Positions 1-7,165 are shown, numbered from the stretch's first letter. The stretch: 13,806 nucleotides of DNA from an uncultured Acidobacteriota bacterium (GCA_937880585.1 CALFMR010000474.1:1-13806), one strand, 5' to 3'. Notes: a model not told the origin generated them from the letters alone. Numbers and translations: made by a program.

Positions 1-763
1 TTCCGCCGGCGCCCGACTGCCCGCATCTCATAACGTGCCCCGGATCGCCGCCAAAGCTCGCGATGTTGTCACGCACCCACTCGAGTGACAAGACCAGATC
101 AGCGGTCCCCGTGTAGCGCGAGCTCGCGTACTCAGGGCCGTAGGCCGACAAGTCCAGCGTGCCGATGATGTTCAGCCGGTGATTCATGCTGACCACGACG
201 ACATCGCCGAATTCGCTGAGACTGCGGCCGTCGTAGGCGTAGCCCTCCATCGACGATCCGTTCGTGAAGCCGCCGCCGTGCATCCAGACCATGACCGGCT
301 TCTTCACCGGGGGATTCGGGTTCTGCGTCCAGACGTTCAAGAACTGGCAGTGCTCGTTCGCGATCCAGTAGCGGTGCGGAAACACGAGCTCGTCGGAGCC
401 CACGCTCGTCTGGTCCGGCGCCGGACAGACCGCGCCCCACACCTGGGCGCTCTTGACACCCGTCCACGGCTGCACGGGCTTCGGCAGCTCGAAGCGATCG
501 GCTTCTGCGTACGGAATGCCGAGGAACGAGTACGTCTTGCCTTCACGAAGGCCTCTGAGCTGGCCGCTCTTGATCGAGACGACGGGTGGATGCAGGTTCG
601 GTCCGGTCGCGGCTTTGGCCGCCGCCGGGGTCGTCTTCGCGTCCTGCGCGAACGCCGTGCCGGTCATGCCGGCTACCGCGCCGCCGACGAGCGCCGTCGT
701 CGCGCCCAGCATCTCGCGCCGATTCATGGCCCCCAGCGGCCCCTTCGATTCTTCTCTGGCCAT
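1..763 (-). CDS. Tat-exported type-B carboxylesterase, partial (C-terminus outside window)
   Basis: Alpha/beta-hydrolase of the carboxylesterase/lipase type-B family, expected to hydrolyse ester bonds outside the cytoplasm. The reading frame is open for 254 codons from ATG 763 and runs off the window's left edge. An AGGAG ribosome site sits six to seven bases before the ATG. A twin-arginine-like leader (NRREMLGATTALVGG, residues 14-28) ends at a probable AFA|QD cleavage at 39/40. Family motifs follow in order: FLGIPYAEA (80-88), EHCQFLNVW (137-145), the oxyanion-hole HGGGF (162-166), and the nucleophile elbow GQSGAGG with Ser250. The residues before the elbow (HVMRCGQSG) are less hydrophobic than the usual strand. 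The acid and histidine of the triad lie beyond the window. M13 is an alternative start directly before the Tat leader. Substrate cannot be read from the sequence. Confidence 0.9.
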   Translation of the reverse strand, partial: MAREESKGPLGAMNRREMLGATTALVGGAVAGMTGTAFAQDAKTTPAAAKAATGPNLHPPVVSIKSGQLRGLREGKTYSFLGIPYAEADRFELPKPVQPWTGVKSAQVWGAVCPAPDQTSVGSDELVFPHRYWIANEHCQFLNVWTQNPNPPVKKPVMVWMHGGGFTNGSSMEGYAYDGRSLSEFGDVVVVSMNHRLNIIGTLDLSAYGPEYASSRYTGTADLVLSLEWVRDNIASFGGDPGHVMRCGQSGAGG

Positions 764-944
764 CGTGATCTCCTTGCCTCAGGCGCGCACGCTCCGCAGC
801 AACGTCCGCGAACCGCGCGTCATCGGATCGATTCTATGAGGGCGCGGGACGACTGAGAAGCCGAGCCGAACACGCGTCGCACACGTCCGACCTCTCGCGC
901 CGGACCTCGACGCTTGGCGTGACCGCACACCAGACCAGCCCCCA

Positions 945-979
945 CTTCTGGCTTCTGGCTTCAACCTTCTAACTTCTGA
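945..979 (-). repeat. Family A heptamer repeat, single arm, after speA stop
   Basis: Five consecutive 7-bp units on the plus strand: CTTCTGG, CTTCTGG, CTTCAAC, CTTCTAA, CTTCTGA. They end flush with the speA stop codon (TAA, 982-980), so the repeat begins directly after speA in the sense direction. The rest of the 764-979 gap between the esterase start and this repeat shows no gene. A TAGAAT hexamer (minus strand, 836-831) could be a -10 for the esterase, but I see no convincing -35. No clear inverted partner arm is present here, unlike the copies at 5611-5804 and 11179-11263. Confidence 0.85.
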
Positions 980-2926
980 TTACCGTTCGCTGGGATCTTC
1001 CAGGTAGGTGTAGCCGTGCAGGCCGTCTTCGTAGAAGCGGAGGAGGCGGCCGGATTCCTCGAAGTCCATCCGGTTCTCGCGCACGGCGACTTCAGCGGCT
1101 TCGCGGACCTTGCGGATCAGGATGTCGGCGTCGAACTCGACGTAGTCGAGCACCTCGCGCACGGTATCGCCCTTGATGACCGACTCGAGCATCACGTTGC
1201 CCGACGGGTCGAGGCTCACGTGGACCGCGTGCGTGTCGCCGAAGAGATTGTGCAGGTCGCCGAGGATTTCCTGATACGCGCCGACGAGGAACACGCCCAG
1301 GTAGTACGGTTCGCCCGTGAACGGGTGCAGCGACAACGTGCGCTTGACGTCGCGCCGATCGATGAACTGATCGAGCTTGCCGTCCGAGTCGCACGTGATG
1401 TCACCGAGCACGGCCTGCCGCGTCGGCGCCTCGCTCAGCCGGTGGATCGGCATCACCGGGAAGAGTTGCTTGATCGCCCACGAATCCGGGATCGACTGGA
1501 AGAGCGAGAAGTTGCAGAAGTACGTGTCAGCGAGCGTGTCGTCGAGTCCCTGCAAATCTTCCGGCGCTTCATCCATCTGCTGGACGAGCTTGCGGAGCTT
1601 CGCGCAGATCGACCAGTACAGCGTCTCGGCCTGGCAGCGCTGCGCGAGCGGCAGATAGCCGCCGTTGAACAGGTTCAGCGCCATGTCGAGCGCCTGCTGC
1701 GCGTCGTGGTAGCTCTCGAGCGCGTTACGGGCGTTGAGGTTCTGATACGTCTCTTTCAGATCGACGAGCGGCTGTTCGAGATCGTCGCCGTTCCCGTTGG
1801 CCGGCACGTCGGCTTCGGCGAAACCGGCGACGCCGAGCACGTTGAAGACGAGCACGCTGTGATAGGCGACTATCGCGCGTCCGCTCTCCGAGACGATCGT
1901 CGGATGCTTCACGCCCGCTTCGTCACACACACTCTGGATGTGGTAGACGACGTCGTTCGCGTATTCCTCGAGCGTGTAGTTCACGCTCGACTCGAAGTTC
2001 GTCTGCGATCCGTCGTAGTCGACGCCGAGTCCGCCGCCGACGTCGAGGTATTCCAACCCCGCGCCTTCCTTCACCAGCTCCGCGTAGACGCGCGCCGCTT
2101 CGTTCAGCGCGCCCTTCACGATGCGGATGCTGGGGATCTGGCTGCCGAGATGGAAGTGCAGGAGCTTGAAGCAGTCCTGCATGCCGAACGACTTCAGCTC
2201 GTCGAGGCCCTGCCGGACTTCCGCAACCGTCAGACCGAACTTCGATCGATACCCGCCCGACGACTGCCACCGTCCGCCGCCGCGTGCCGCCAGCTTCACG
2301 CGCATGCCAATCTGCGGCCGCACGCCGACCTTGCGCGCGTACTCGAGGATGAGCCCGAGCTCGGTGTACTTCTCGACGACCGGGATGATGCGACGGCCCA
2401 TCTTGTGGGCGAGCATCGCCGTCTCGATGAACTCGGCGTCCTTGAAGCCGTTGCAGATGATGGGCGTGTCGTTGGTCGCCATCGCCATCACGGCCAGCAG
2501 CTCCGGCTTCGACCCGGCCTCGAGCCCGAAGTCGTACGGCCGCCCGAAGTCGAGCACTTCCTCGACGACCTGCCGCTGCTGATTGACCTTGATGGGATAG
2601 ACGCAGAAGTACTGGCCGTCGTACTGATGCTGCGCGATGGCGCCCTGGAACGCGGCGTGGATGTCGGCGAGCCGCTGGCGCAGGATGTCGCGGAAGCGGA
2701 TGAGGATCGGCAGCCCGATGCCGCGAAGCTGCAGGTGATCGACGAGCTGCTTCAGATCGATCGACTGCTCGGGGTTCTTCGTCCCGTGCACGCGCACGTG
2801 ACCGTTCGGCGCGATCGAGAAGTAGCCCTTGCCCCAGCGTTCGATCTCGTAGTGCTCCGACGCGTCCGAGATCGTCCAGGGATCGCCCGGACGCCACGTG
2901 CGCGCGCCGCGACTCGTCGTGCTCAC
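980..2926 (-). CDS. speA: Biosynthetic arginine decarboxylase (SpeA)
   Basis: PLP-dependent fold-III decarboxylase that converts arginine to agmatine, the first step of the agmatine route to putrescine and other polyamines; cytoplasmic. Numbering from GTG 2926 (648 aa, a normal SpeA length): the PLP-lysine motif YPIKVNQQ has Lys113; HFHLGSQ is at 257-263; the phosphate-binding GGGLGVDYDG is at 297-306; SESGRAIVAYH starts at 346; the catalytic cysteine is in DITCDSDGK (Cys512). An ATG at 3016 is in frame but lies inside the upstream LolA-like gene and would add 30 non-family residues. The GTG gives the expected (M)STTSRGARTW start. No ribosome site precedes it; instead TATCAT ends eight bases upstream, suggesting a leaderless transcript. 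It lies 25 bases after the LolA-like gene, so co-transcription is also possible. Alternatives such as lysine or ornithine decarboxylase are unlikely given the SpeA-specific spacing. Confidence 0.96.
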   Translation of the reverse strand: MSTTSRGARTWRPGDPWTISDASEHYEIERWGKGYFSIAPNGHVRVHGTKNPEQSIDLKQLVDHLQLRGIGLPILIRFRDILRQRLADIHAAFQGAIAQHQYDGQYFCVYPIKVNQQRQVVEEVLDFGRPYDFGLEAGSKPELLAVMAMATNDTPIICNGFKDAEFIETAMLAHKMGRRIIPVVEKYTELGLILEYARKVGVRPQIGMRVKLAARGGGRWQSSGGYRSKFGLTVAEVRQGLDELKSFGMQDCFKLLHFHLGSQIPSIRIVKGALNEAARVYAELVKEGAGLEYLDVGGGLGVDYDGSQTNFESSVNYTLEEYANDVVYHIQSVCDEAGVKHPTIVSESGRAIVAYHSVLVFNVLGVAGFAEADVPANGNGDDLEQPLVDLKETYQNLNARNALESYHDAQQALDMALNLFNGGYLPLAQRCQAETLYWSICAKLRKLVQQMDEAPEDLQGLDDTLADTYFCNFSLFQSIPDSWAIKQLFPVMPIHRLSEAPTRQAVLGDITCDSDGKLDQFIDRRDVKRTLSLHPFTGEPYYLGVFLVGAYQEILGDLHNLFGDTHAVHVSLDPSGNVMLESVIKGDTVREVLDYVEFDADILIRKVREAAEVAVRENRMDFEESGRLLRFYEDGLHGYTYLEDPSER

Positions 2927-2934
2927 AGCGGACA

Positions 2935-2940
2935 ATGATA
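2935..2940 (-). promoter_or_regulatory. Candidate -10 box of a leaderless speA promoter
   Basis: TATCAT on the minus strand ends exactly eight bases before the GTG start of speA, with no Shine-Dalgarno sequence between. The same hexamer with the same eight-base gap precedes the antiporter gene at 3870. No good -35 is visible. It sits in the gap after the LolA-like stop, so speA may have its own promoter inside an apparent two-gene unit. Confidence 0.45.
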
Positions 2941-2951
2941 GAGGAAAACGG

Positions 2952-3692
2952 TCAGCGCGGTACGGCGAACATGCCGGCGTCGATGTCGACGTTGAAGGCG
3001 ACCGACTGCACGGCAATCCGCGACTGCTCGACGCCGTTGACGAGCGTCCGAATCGAGAACGGCACCGTGACGCCGTCCACCGCGCGGTAGTCCGACAGAT
3101 CCTGTTCGAACGTGCCCGCCGCCGACTTCGTCACGAGCCGCGCCTCGAGTCCCGTCGCGCCGTCGAGATACACCTCCTGCGCCTGTCCGTCCTTGTCGGT
3201 GATCTTCAGATGGTCGTACGCGCGGCCGTCGATCGTCTCGTGTCCGACGAGCGCGACCGTCGATCCTTTGTCCTTGTAGTCGACGAGCGGTCCGTCGAAG
3301 CTCGACTGATCGCGGATCATGTCGGCCTGCGGCCCGGTGATGACGACCGGACGATCCGTCCCGGCCAGCGGATTGATCATCCACGGCGTCGTCCCGTCGA
3401 AGGCATTGACGATGGTCTGGTCGCCCAGCTTGATTTCCTGCCGCAGGAGGTTCGGCCGCTTGCCGTAAACGATGATCGACGCGGTCATCCCCTGCATGGT
3501 GAGCGTGCTGGTCTGCTTGACCGTCTGGACGGCGTGCAACTTCTCGAGGCCGCCCTTCGCCTGGATGTTCTTCGCCACGAGCTCGTCGACCGTCTGCGCG
3601 GACACGGGCGACGCCGCGATCATCAGGACGGCCACCGTAGCGGCCACGCCGACCGACCATCCGTACCGACGATTTCTCTTGATCATGAGCAT
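2952..3692 (-). CDS. Secreted LolA-like protein (outer-membrane lipoprotein-sorting-like)
   Basis: A 246-residue exported protein of probable periplasmic location. The N-terminus is basic (MIKRNRRYGW), followed by a hydrophobic stretch and a probable cleavage VSA|QT at 32/33. The mature part starts TVDELVAKNIQAKGGLEKLHAV, typical of LolA/LolB-like 'outer membrane lipoprotein-sorting' proteins common in Acidobacteriota, and continues as alternating beta strands (QTSTLTMQG, ASIIVYGKRPNLLRQEIK, WMINPLAG, YDHLKITDKDG, VYLDGATGLEARLV, VPFSIRTLVNG). Family members are thought to bind lipids or hydrophobic ligands in a half-barrel, but this protein's ligand is unknown and a true LolA role is not implied. 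Start is either ATG 3692 or ATG 3686, both in frame, neither with a clear ribosome site. It is followed by speA on the same strand; no functional link is evident. Confidence 0.8.
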   Translation of the reverse strand: MLMIKRNRRYGWSVGVAATVAVLMIAASPVSAQTVDELVAKNIQAKGGLEKLHAVQTVKQTSTLTMQGMTASIIVYGKRPNLLRQEIKLGDQTIVNAFDGTTPWMINPLAGTDRPVVITGPQADMIRDQSSFDGPLVDYKDKGSTVALVGHETIDGRAYDHLKITDKDGQAQEVYLDGATGLEARLVTKSAAGTFEQDLSDYRAVDGVTVPFSIRTLVNGVEQSRIAVQSVAFNVDIDAGMFAVPR

Positions 3693-3812
3693 GTCTCGCG
3701 AGCGCCGGGCGCGACAGCGACCGACTCGGCAAGCCTCGCAGCAATCGCATGGACGCGGATGCGGCGTCGACCCCGGATTCGCCGCCGCTCGCTCCAGCTT
3801 ACCTGAGAACGC

Positions 3813-3847
3813 GCCGTGGATTCGCCACGGCCGGCGCGGGGCCGGCC
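3813..3847 (+). promoter_or_regulatory. Two overlapping perfect inverted repeats upstream of the antiporter gene
   Basis: GCCGTGG-ATTCG-CCACGGC (3813-3831) and GGCCGGC-GCGGG-GCCGGCC (3829-3847) are perfect 7-bp-arm dyads that share three bases, so the two hairpins cannot both form fully. They lie in the divergent gap between the LolA-like gene and the antiporter gene, just upstream of the candidate -10. They could be an operator or a leader structure. GC richness makes chance dyads easier here. Confidence 0.4.
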
Positions 3848-3855
3848 GCCGCCGC

Positions 3856-3861
3856 TATCAT
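3856..3861 (+). promoter_or_regulatory. Candidate -10 box of a leaderless antiporter promoter
   Basis: TATCAT ends eight bases before ATG 3870, with no Shine-Dalgarno sequence between. The arrangement is identical to that before speA. The -35 position falls in the GC-rich dyad region and does not match the consensus. Confidence 0.45.
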
Positions 3862-3869
3862 CGGACACG

Positions 3870-5570
3870 ATGTCCGAGCTGCCGCTGCTCGTCAATATCG
3901 CCGTCGCGCTGGCCTACGCGCTGGCCGGCGGCTTGCTCGCCCGCCGCCTCGGCTTGCCCGCCATCGTCGGCTACCTGGCCGCGGGCGCGGCGCTCGGGCC
4001 CTTCACGCCGGGCTTCCGCGGCGATCCGCACGCCATCCATCAACTCGCCGAGCTCGGCGTCATCCTGCTGATGTTCGGCGTCGGGCTCCACTTCTCGTTC
4101 CGCGATCTCTGGCAGGTCCGCGGCATCGCGATTCCCGGCGCGCTGATCCAGACCGCCACCGCCAGCGCCGCCGGCTACGTGCTGGCGCGCTACTGGGGCG
4201 CGACGCCGAGCGCGGCGCTCGTGCTGGGCATGGCGGTGTCGGTCGCGAGCACGGTCGTCCTGCTGCGCGGCCTGATGGACATCGGCCTGCTCCATTCGCT
4301 CCACGGCCGCGTCGCCGTGGGCTGGCTCGTCCTCGAAGATCTGCTGACGATTCTCATCCTCGTGCTGCTGCCGCTGCTCGCGCTGCCGTCGGGCGGCGGC
4401 CAGGCGTGGATCGCTCCGGTCTGGGCGGTCGGCAAGGCGCTGCTGTTCGTGCTGCTCAGCCTGACGGTCGGGCCGCGCGTCGTCGGCTGGATCGTCGGCC
4501 GCGTCGTCCATACGCGATCGCGCGAGTTGTTCGTGCTCGTCGCGCTCACCGCGGCCCTGGGCACCGCGCTCGCGGCCGCCGCGTTCTTCGGCGTTTCACT
4601 CGCGCTCGGCGCCTTCCTCGCGGGCGTCGTCGTCAGCGAGTCCGAGTTCGCGCATCAGATCGGCGCGGACCTGCTGCCGTTCCGCGAGACGTTCGCCGTC
4701 CTGTTCTTCGTCTCGGTCGGCATGCTCGTCGAGCCCGCGTACGTCGCGGCGCACTGGATGGAAGTGGCGAGCTGGTGCGTGCTCATTGTCGCGGGCAAGT
4801 GGGCAATCACGGTTCTCAGCGGCATCTTCTTTCCGTATCCCAGCCGCACGTCGTTCGTCGTCGCGTCGGGCTTGAGTCAGATTGGCGAGTTCAGCTTCAT
4901 CCTCGGCCAGGGCGGCCTGTCGCTCGGGCTGATCGACGCGAATCAGTACTCGCTCATCCTCGCGGGCGCGATCGTGTCGATTGCCGTCAATCCACTCATG
5001 TACAAGGTGATCGAACCGGCCGAGCGGACGCTGCAGCGCTGGCCGCGCGTGTGGCACGCGTTCAACCGCGTCGAAGGCGGCCTGCCCGCGCCACCCCCAC
5101 ACCTGTCCGGACACGTCGTCATCGTCGGATGCGGGCGCGTCGGACGACACATCGCGCAGGCGCTCGCACTCGTCGGCGTACCGCGGCTGGTCATCGAGGC
5201 CGACCCGGCGCGGCTCGCGAAGCTTCGCCAGCTCGGCGTGCCGACGCTCTTCGGCGACGCCGCGAGCGCGGAAATTCTCACCCACGCGTCGCTCGACACG
5301 GCGCGCGCGATCGTCATCACGCTGCCCGACGATGCGACGGCGCTGGCGGTGGCGGCCGAGGCGCGACATCTCGCGCCGGCGCTGCGCGTGATTTCGCGCG
5401 CCTCGACGTGGGCCGGCGCGCGGCGACTGCGCGAAGCGGGCATCGAGGACGTCGTCCGTCCCGAGCTCGAAGGCGGCGTCGAGCTCGCGCGCCGTACGCT
5501 CGCCGACCTCGATCTACCGGCCGAGGACGTGCAGCGGTACGCGGAGGCGATCAGGCGGGAAGAGCAGTAG
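3870..5570 (+). CDS. ybaL: YbaL/KefB-type cation:proton antiporter with TrkA-N domain
   Basis: Inner-membrane monovalent cation/proton antiporter of the CPA2 family, expected to exchange potassium (or sodium) for protons in pH and ion homeostasis. The 566-residue protein has an N-terminal transporter domain of about 12 helices (1-400) with motifs close to E. coli YbaL: GPFTPGFRGD, ELGVILLMFGVGLHFSFRDL, VASTVVLLRGLMD, GWLVLEDLLTILILVLLPLL, SLALGAFLAGVVVSESE, PFRETFAVLFFVSVGML, GLSQIGEFSFILG. A cytoplasmic TrkA-N/RCK nucleotide-binding domain follows (about 410-530), with VIVGCGRVG and the downstream acidic VIEAD expected of NAD(H) binding. No C-terminal TrkA-C domain is seen, as in YbaL-type proteins. 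ATG 3870 gives the family N-terminus; an in-frame ATG at 3816 would add 18 unlike residues across two dyads. Glutathione gating as in KefB/KefC cannot be judged. Confidence 0.93.
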   Translation: MSELPLLVNIAVALAYALAGGLLARRLGLPAIVGYLAAGAALGPFTPGFRGDPHAIHQLAELGVILLMFGVGLHFSFRDLWQVRGIAIPGALIQTATASAAGYVLARYWGATPSAALVLGMAVSVASTVVLLRGLMDIGLLHSLHGRVAVGWLVLEDLLTILILVLLPLLALPSGGGQAWIAPVWAVGKALLFVLLSLTVGPRVVGWIVGRVVHTRSRELFVLVALTAALGTALAAAAFFGVSLALGAFLAGVVVSESEFAHQIGADLLPFRETFAVLFFVSVGMLVEPAYVAAHWMEVASWCVLIVAGKWAITVLSGIFFPYPSRTSFVVASGLSQIGEFSFILGQGGLSLGLIDANQYSLILAGAIVSIAVNPLMYKVIEPAERTLQRWPRVWHAFNRVEGGLPAPPPHLSGHVVIVGCGRVGRHIAQALALVGVPRLVIEADPARLAKLRQLGVPTLFGDAASAEILTHASLDTARAIVITLPDDATALAVAAEARHLAPALRVISRASTWAGARRLREAGIEDVVRPELEGGVELARRTLADLDLPAEDVQRYAEAIRREEQ

Positions 5571-5576
5571 GCCTCG

Positions 5577-5602
5577 CGCGAAGACGCGAAGGACGCGAAG
5601 GA
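5577..5602. repeat. Three tandem CGCGAAGGA-like units after the antiporter stop
   Basis: CGCGAAGA, CGCGAAGGA, CGCGAAGGA follow one another seven bases after the antiporter stop codon and lead into the family A arm at 5611. Function unknown; a small tandem repeat. Confidence 0.7.
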
Positions 5603-5610
5603 CGGATCAA

Positions 5611-5804
5611 GTTGGAAGTTCGAAGCCAGAAGCCAGAAGTGGGTTCCTGGTTCTGCATGAGTGCGGCGTCTGAACTGCGCCTTGACGGGCGGGACGGCGT
5701 GTCGCGACAATGGCGGCCGTTTCGTCGACGCGTTGCTCTTGGCTTCGATCGTCGAGGAGGCCACGTCAACTTCTGGCTTCTGGCTTCGAACTTCTAACTT
5801 CCCG
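5611..5804. repeat. Family A heptamer repeat, inverted pair flanking a spacer
   Basis: The left arm (5611-5645) has units GTTGGAA, GTTCGAA, GCCAGAA, GCCAGAA, GTGGGTT. The right arm (5770-5804) has CTTCTGG, CTTCTGG, CTTCGAA, CTTCTAA, CTTCCCG, the reverse complement apart from a few bases. The 124-base spacer holds a candidate promoter at 5682-5711 and no gene. The right arm runs straight into the GGAGGG ribosome site of the DUF1080 gene. Transcripts reading through from the antiporter gene could fold the two arms together next to that site; transcripts from the spacer promoter would carry only the right arm. Confidence 0.85.
5682..5711 (+). promoter_or_regulatory. Candidate promoter for the DUF1080 gene
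   Basis: TTGACG (5682-5687), an 18-base spacer, then GACAAT (5706-5711). The padR promoter has the same spacer length and the same -10 hexamer (TTGACA-N18-GACAAT). Transcription from here would give a 5' leader of about 95 bases that includes the right heptamer arm and the ribosome site of the gene at 5813. Confidence 0.4.
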
Positions 5805-5812
5805 GAGGGACT

Positions 5813-6571
5813 ATGCGCGCACATCGAATCGTGAGCTGGGTCGTCATGGTTGGCGCGGGGCTCGCCGGCCTCGGGTTGTCGATGGCCGCGTCGCCGCAGG
5901 AGACGCCGGCGCCGAACACGTTGACGGCGGCCGAACGCGCGGCCGGGTGGACGCTGCTCTTCGACGGCAAGACCACCAACGGTTGGCGTGGGTTCAAGCG
6001 CGATCACTTTCCCGTGGATGGCTGGGCGGTCGCTGACGGCACGCTCACGCGTGTGCCGTCGAAGACGCGGCTCACCGAAGGCGGCGACATCATCACGGTC
6101 GGCGAGTACGAGAACTTCGAGCTGCGGCTCGAATGGAAGATCAGCCCCGCCGGCAACAGCGGTGTGAAATATCTCATCTCCGAAGACGCCGTCCAGCGCG
6201 GTCACGAGGGCGTCGGCTTCGAGATGCAGGTGCTCGACGACGAGCGGCATCCGGACGCGAAGCTGGGACGCGACGGCGACCGCACGACGGGATCGCTCTA
6301 CGACCTGATCCCGCCGAGCGAACATCGCGCCCACGCCGTCGGCGAGTGGAACCAGGCGCGCATCATCGTGCGCGGCACGCACATCGAGCACTGGCTGAAC
6401 GGCGCGAAGGTCGTCGAGTTCGAGCGCGGCAGCCCCGCGTTCAAAGCGCTCATCGCGGAGAGCAAGTTCAAGGTCAATCCCGGCTTCGGCGACGTGAGCC
6501 GCGGCCACATCCTGCTGCAGGATCACGGCGATCCCGTCTGGTATCGCAGCATCGCGATTCACGAGCTGTAA
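5813..6571 (+). CDS. Secreted DUF1080 (3-keto-disaccharide hydrolase-type) protein
   Basis: A 252-residue exported protein with a single DUF1080 domain, a concanavalin-like beta-sandwich now often named 3-keto-disaccharide hydrolase; family members act on modified sugars outside the cytoplasm. A signal peptide covers about residues 1-27 (hydrophobic VVMVGAGLAGLGLSMAAS). Family motifs: GWTLLFDGKTTNGWRGF (45-61), YENFELRLEWKI (99-110), NSGVKYL (115-121), GFEMQVLDDERH (135-146), TGSLYDLIPPS (159-169), GEWNQARIIVRGTHIEHWLNG (177-197) and the closing GHILLQDHGDPVWYRSIAIHEL. A GGAGGG ribosome site lies about four bases before ATG 5813, fixing the start. It is the only plus-strand gene here with a strong site. 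The exact substrate is not predictable. Family B repeat DNA begins immediately after the stop. Confidence 0.9.
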   Translation: MRAHRIVSWVVMVGAGLAGLGLSMAASPQETPAPNTLTAAERAAGWTLLFDGKTTNGWRGFKRDHFPVDGWAVADGTLTRVPSKTRLTEGGDIITVGEYENFELRLEWKISPAGNSGVKYLISEDAVQRGHEGVGFEMQVLDDERHPDAKLGRDGDRTTGSLYDLIPPSEHRAHAVGEWNQARIIVRGTHIEHWLNGAKVVEFERGSPAFKALIAESKFKVNPGFGDVSRGHILLQDHGDPVWYRSIAIHEL

Positions 6572-6572
6572 G

Positions 6573-6743
6573 AAAAAGCCGATGACACCGCGAGCCCCCG
6601 AGCGGATCGAGGGCGGCAAAGCGCACCAAAAGATGTCCGCGAAGCCCGCGACGGAGGAGCGGCGATGAGCGGGCGAGCGGGGGTGGGCCCCCGCGAGCAG
6701 GCAAAGAAAGATGGCCTCGGCGCATTACAAAGAAAGATGACGG
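6573..6743 (+). repeat. Family B repeat, copy 1 (about 170 bp)
   Basis: Matches 13548-13713 at roughly nine of ten positions by eye, with short indels. It opens with A-rich DNA and GATGACACCGCGAGC and closes with AAAGATGACGG. Within each copy, A-rich tracts followed by GATG or GAAG and then GC-rich DNA recur (here at about 6577, 6628, 6706 and 6732). It begins two bases after the DUF1080 stop and ends just before the padR promoter. Open frames inside it differ in frame between copies, so it is unlikely to be coding. It fills most of the 6572-6802 gap. Confidence 0.85.
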
Positions 6744-6764
6744 CGCGCGGGGTGGCCGAGGGTG

Positions 6765-6802
6765 TTGACATCCTACACCCATGATGTAGACAATCTACCT
6801 CC
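6765..6802 (+). promoter_or_regulatory. padR promoter with overlapping inverted-repeat operator
   Basis: TTGACA (6765-6770), an 18-base spacer, then GACAAT (6789-6794), ending eight bases before ATG 6803. Dyads overlap it: CTACA...TGTAG (6773-6789) and GTAGA-CAA-TCTAC (6786-6798). PadR proteins bind dyads of this kind, so autorepression is likely. There is no Shine-Dalgarno sequence, so the transcript would start at or within a few bases of the ATG. Confidence 0.7.
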
Positions 6803-7165
6803 ATGGCCAAGGCGCCGCGCTACGAGACGCGGATCGAGCTGCTCCAGGGCACGCTCGATCTCCTGATCCTGCAAACGCTCCAGTGGGGACCCCGGCATGG
6901 CTACGGGATCACGACGGCCATCCGCGCCAATTCCGGCGACGCCCTGCAGGTGGACACCGGCTCGCTCTATCCGGCGCTCCACCGGCTCGAACGGCAGGGC
7001 TGGGTATCGGCGACGTGGACCGTCGCCGACAGCAAACAGCGCGTCCGCGAATATCGGCTGACGGCGAAGGGTCGCCGGCAGCTCACGACCGAGCGTTCGA
7101 AATGGGAACGCCTGCAGACCGCGATTGCCGGCGTGCTCAATCCGCAGAAGACGGGACCAGCCTAG
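6803..7165 (+). CDS. PadR-family transcriptional regulator
   Basis: A 120-residue winged-helix DNA-binding protein of the short PadR type. The wHTH occupies about residues 12-85: LLQGTLDLLILQTLQWGPRHGYGI, then DTGSLYPALHRLERQGWV (the recognition-helix region), then the wing VREYRLTAKGRRQL. The C-terminal helix (TTERSKWERLQTAIAGVL) should form the dimer. In Acidobacteriota such regulators sit directly before ADOP permeases, as here: the permease starts 31 bases downstream on the same strand. It probably represses its own operon through the dyad over its -10. The inducing signal is unknown; no ligand pocket can be assigned from sequence. Confidence 0.95.
   Translation: MAKAPRYETRIELLQGTLDLLILQTLQWGPRHGYGITTAIRANSGDALQVDTGSLYPALHRLERQGWVSATWTVADSKQRVREYRLTAKGRRQLTTERSKWERLQTAIAGVLNPQKTGPA

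Noticed and set aside
1016..2938. 640-codon open frame on the plus strand opposite speA
   Set aside because: The minus strand encodes a full SpeA with every active-site motif; the antisense frame is an effect of high third-position GC, with Arg/Asp/Val/Glu-rich, non-family composition.
3816..3869. Earlier ATG start for the antiporter
   Set aside because: It would add 18 Pro/Arg-rich residues crossing two dyads; ATG 3870 gives the family N-terminus and the -10-N8 layout.
3749..5797. 682-codon plus-strand frame overlapping the antiporter gene in another frame
   Set aside because: It is dominated by Arg, Ala and Pro, has no recognisable domain, and runs across the stop of the real gene into repeat DNA.
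4943..6619. 558-codon minus-strand frame over the antiporter end, repeat region and DUF1080 gene
   Set aside because: It spans two recognised plus-strand genes and translates family A repeats into FWLLASNF-type segments; no domain is evident.
6559..6810. Open frames inside family B (Leu/Arg/Pro-rich, with ACSRGPTPARPL) that look conserved between the two copies
   Set aside because: Identity is at DNA level and a one-base indel moves the frame between copies, so there is no sign of protein-level selection. Such frames are likely to be annotated wrongly as hypothetical proteins.
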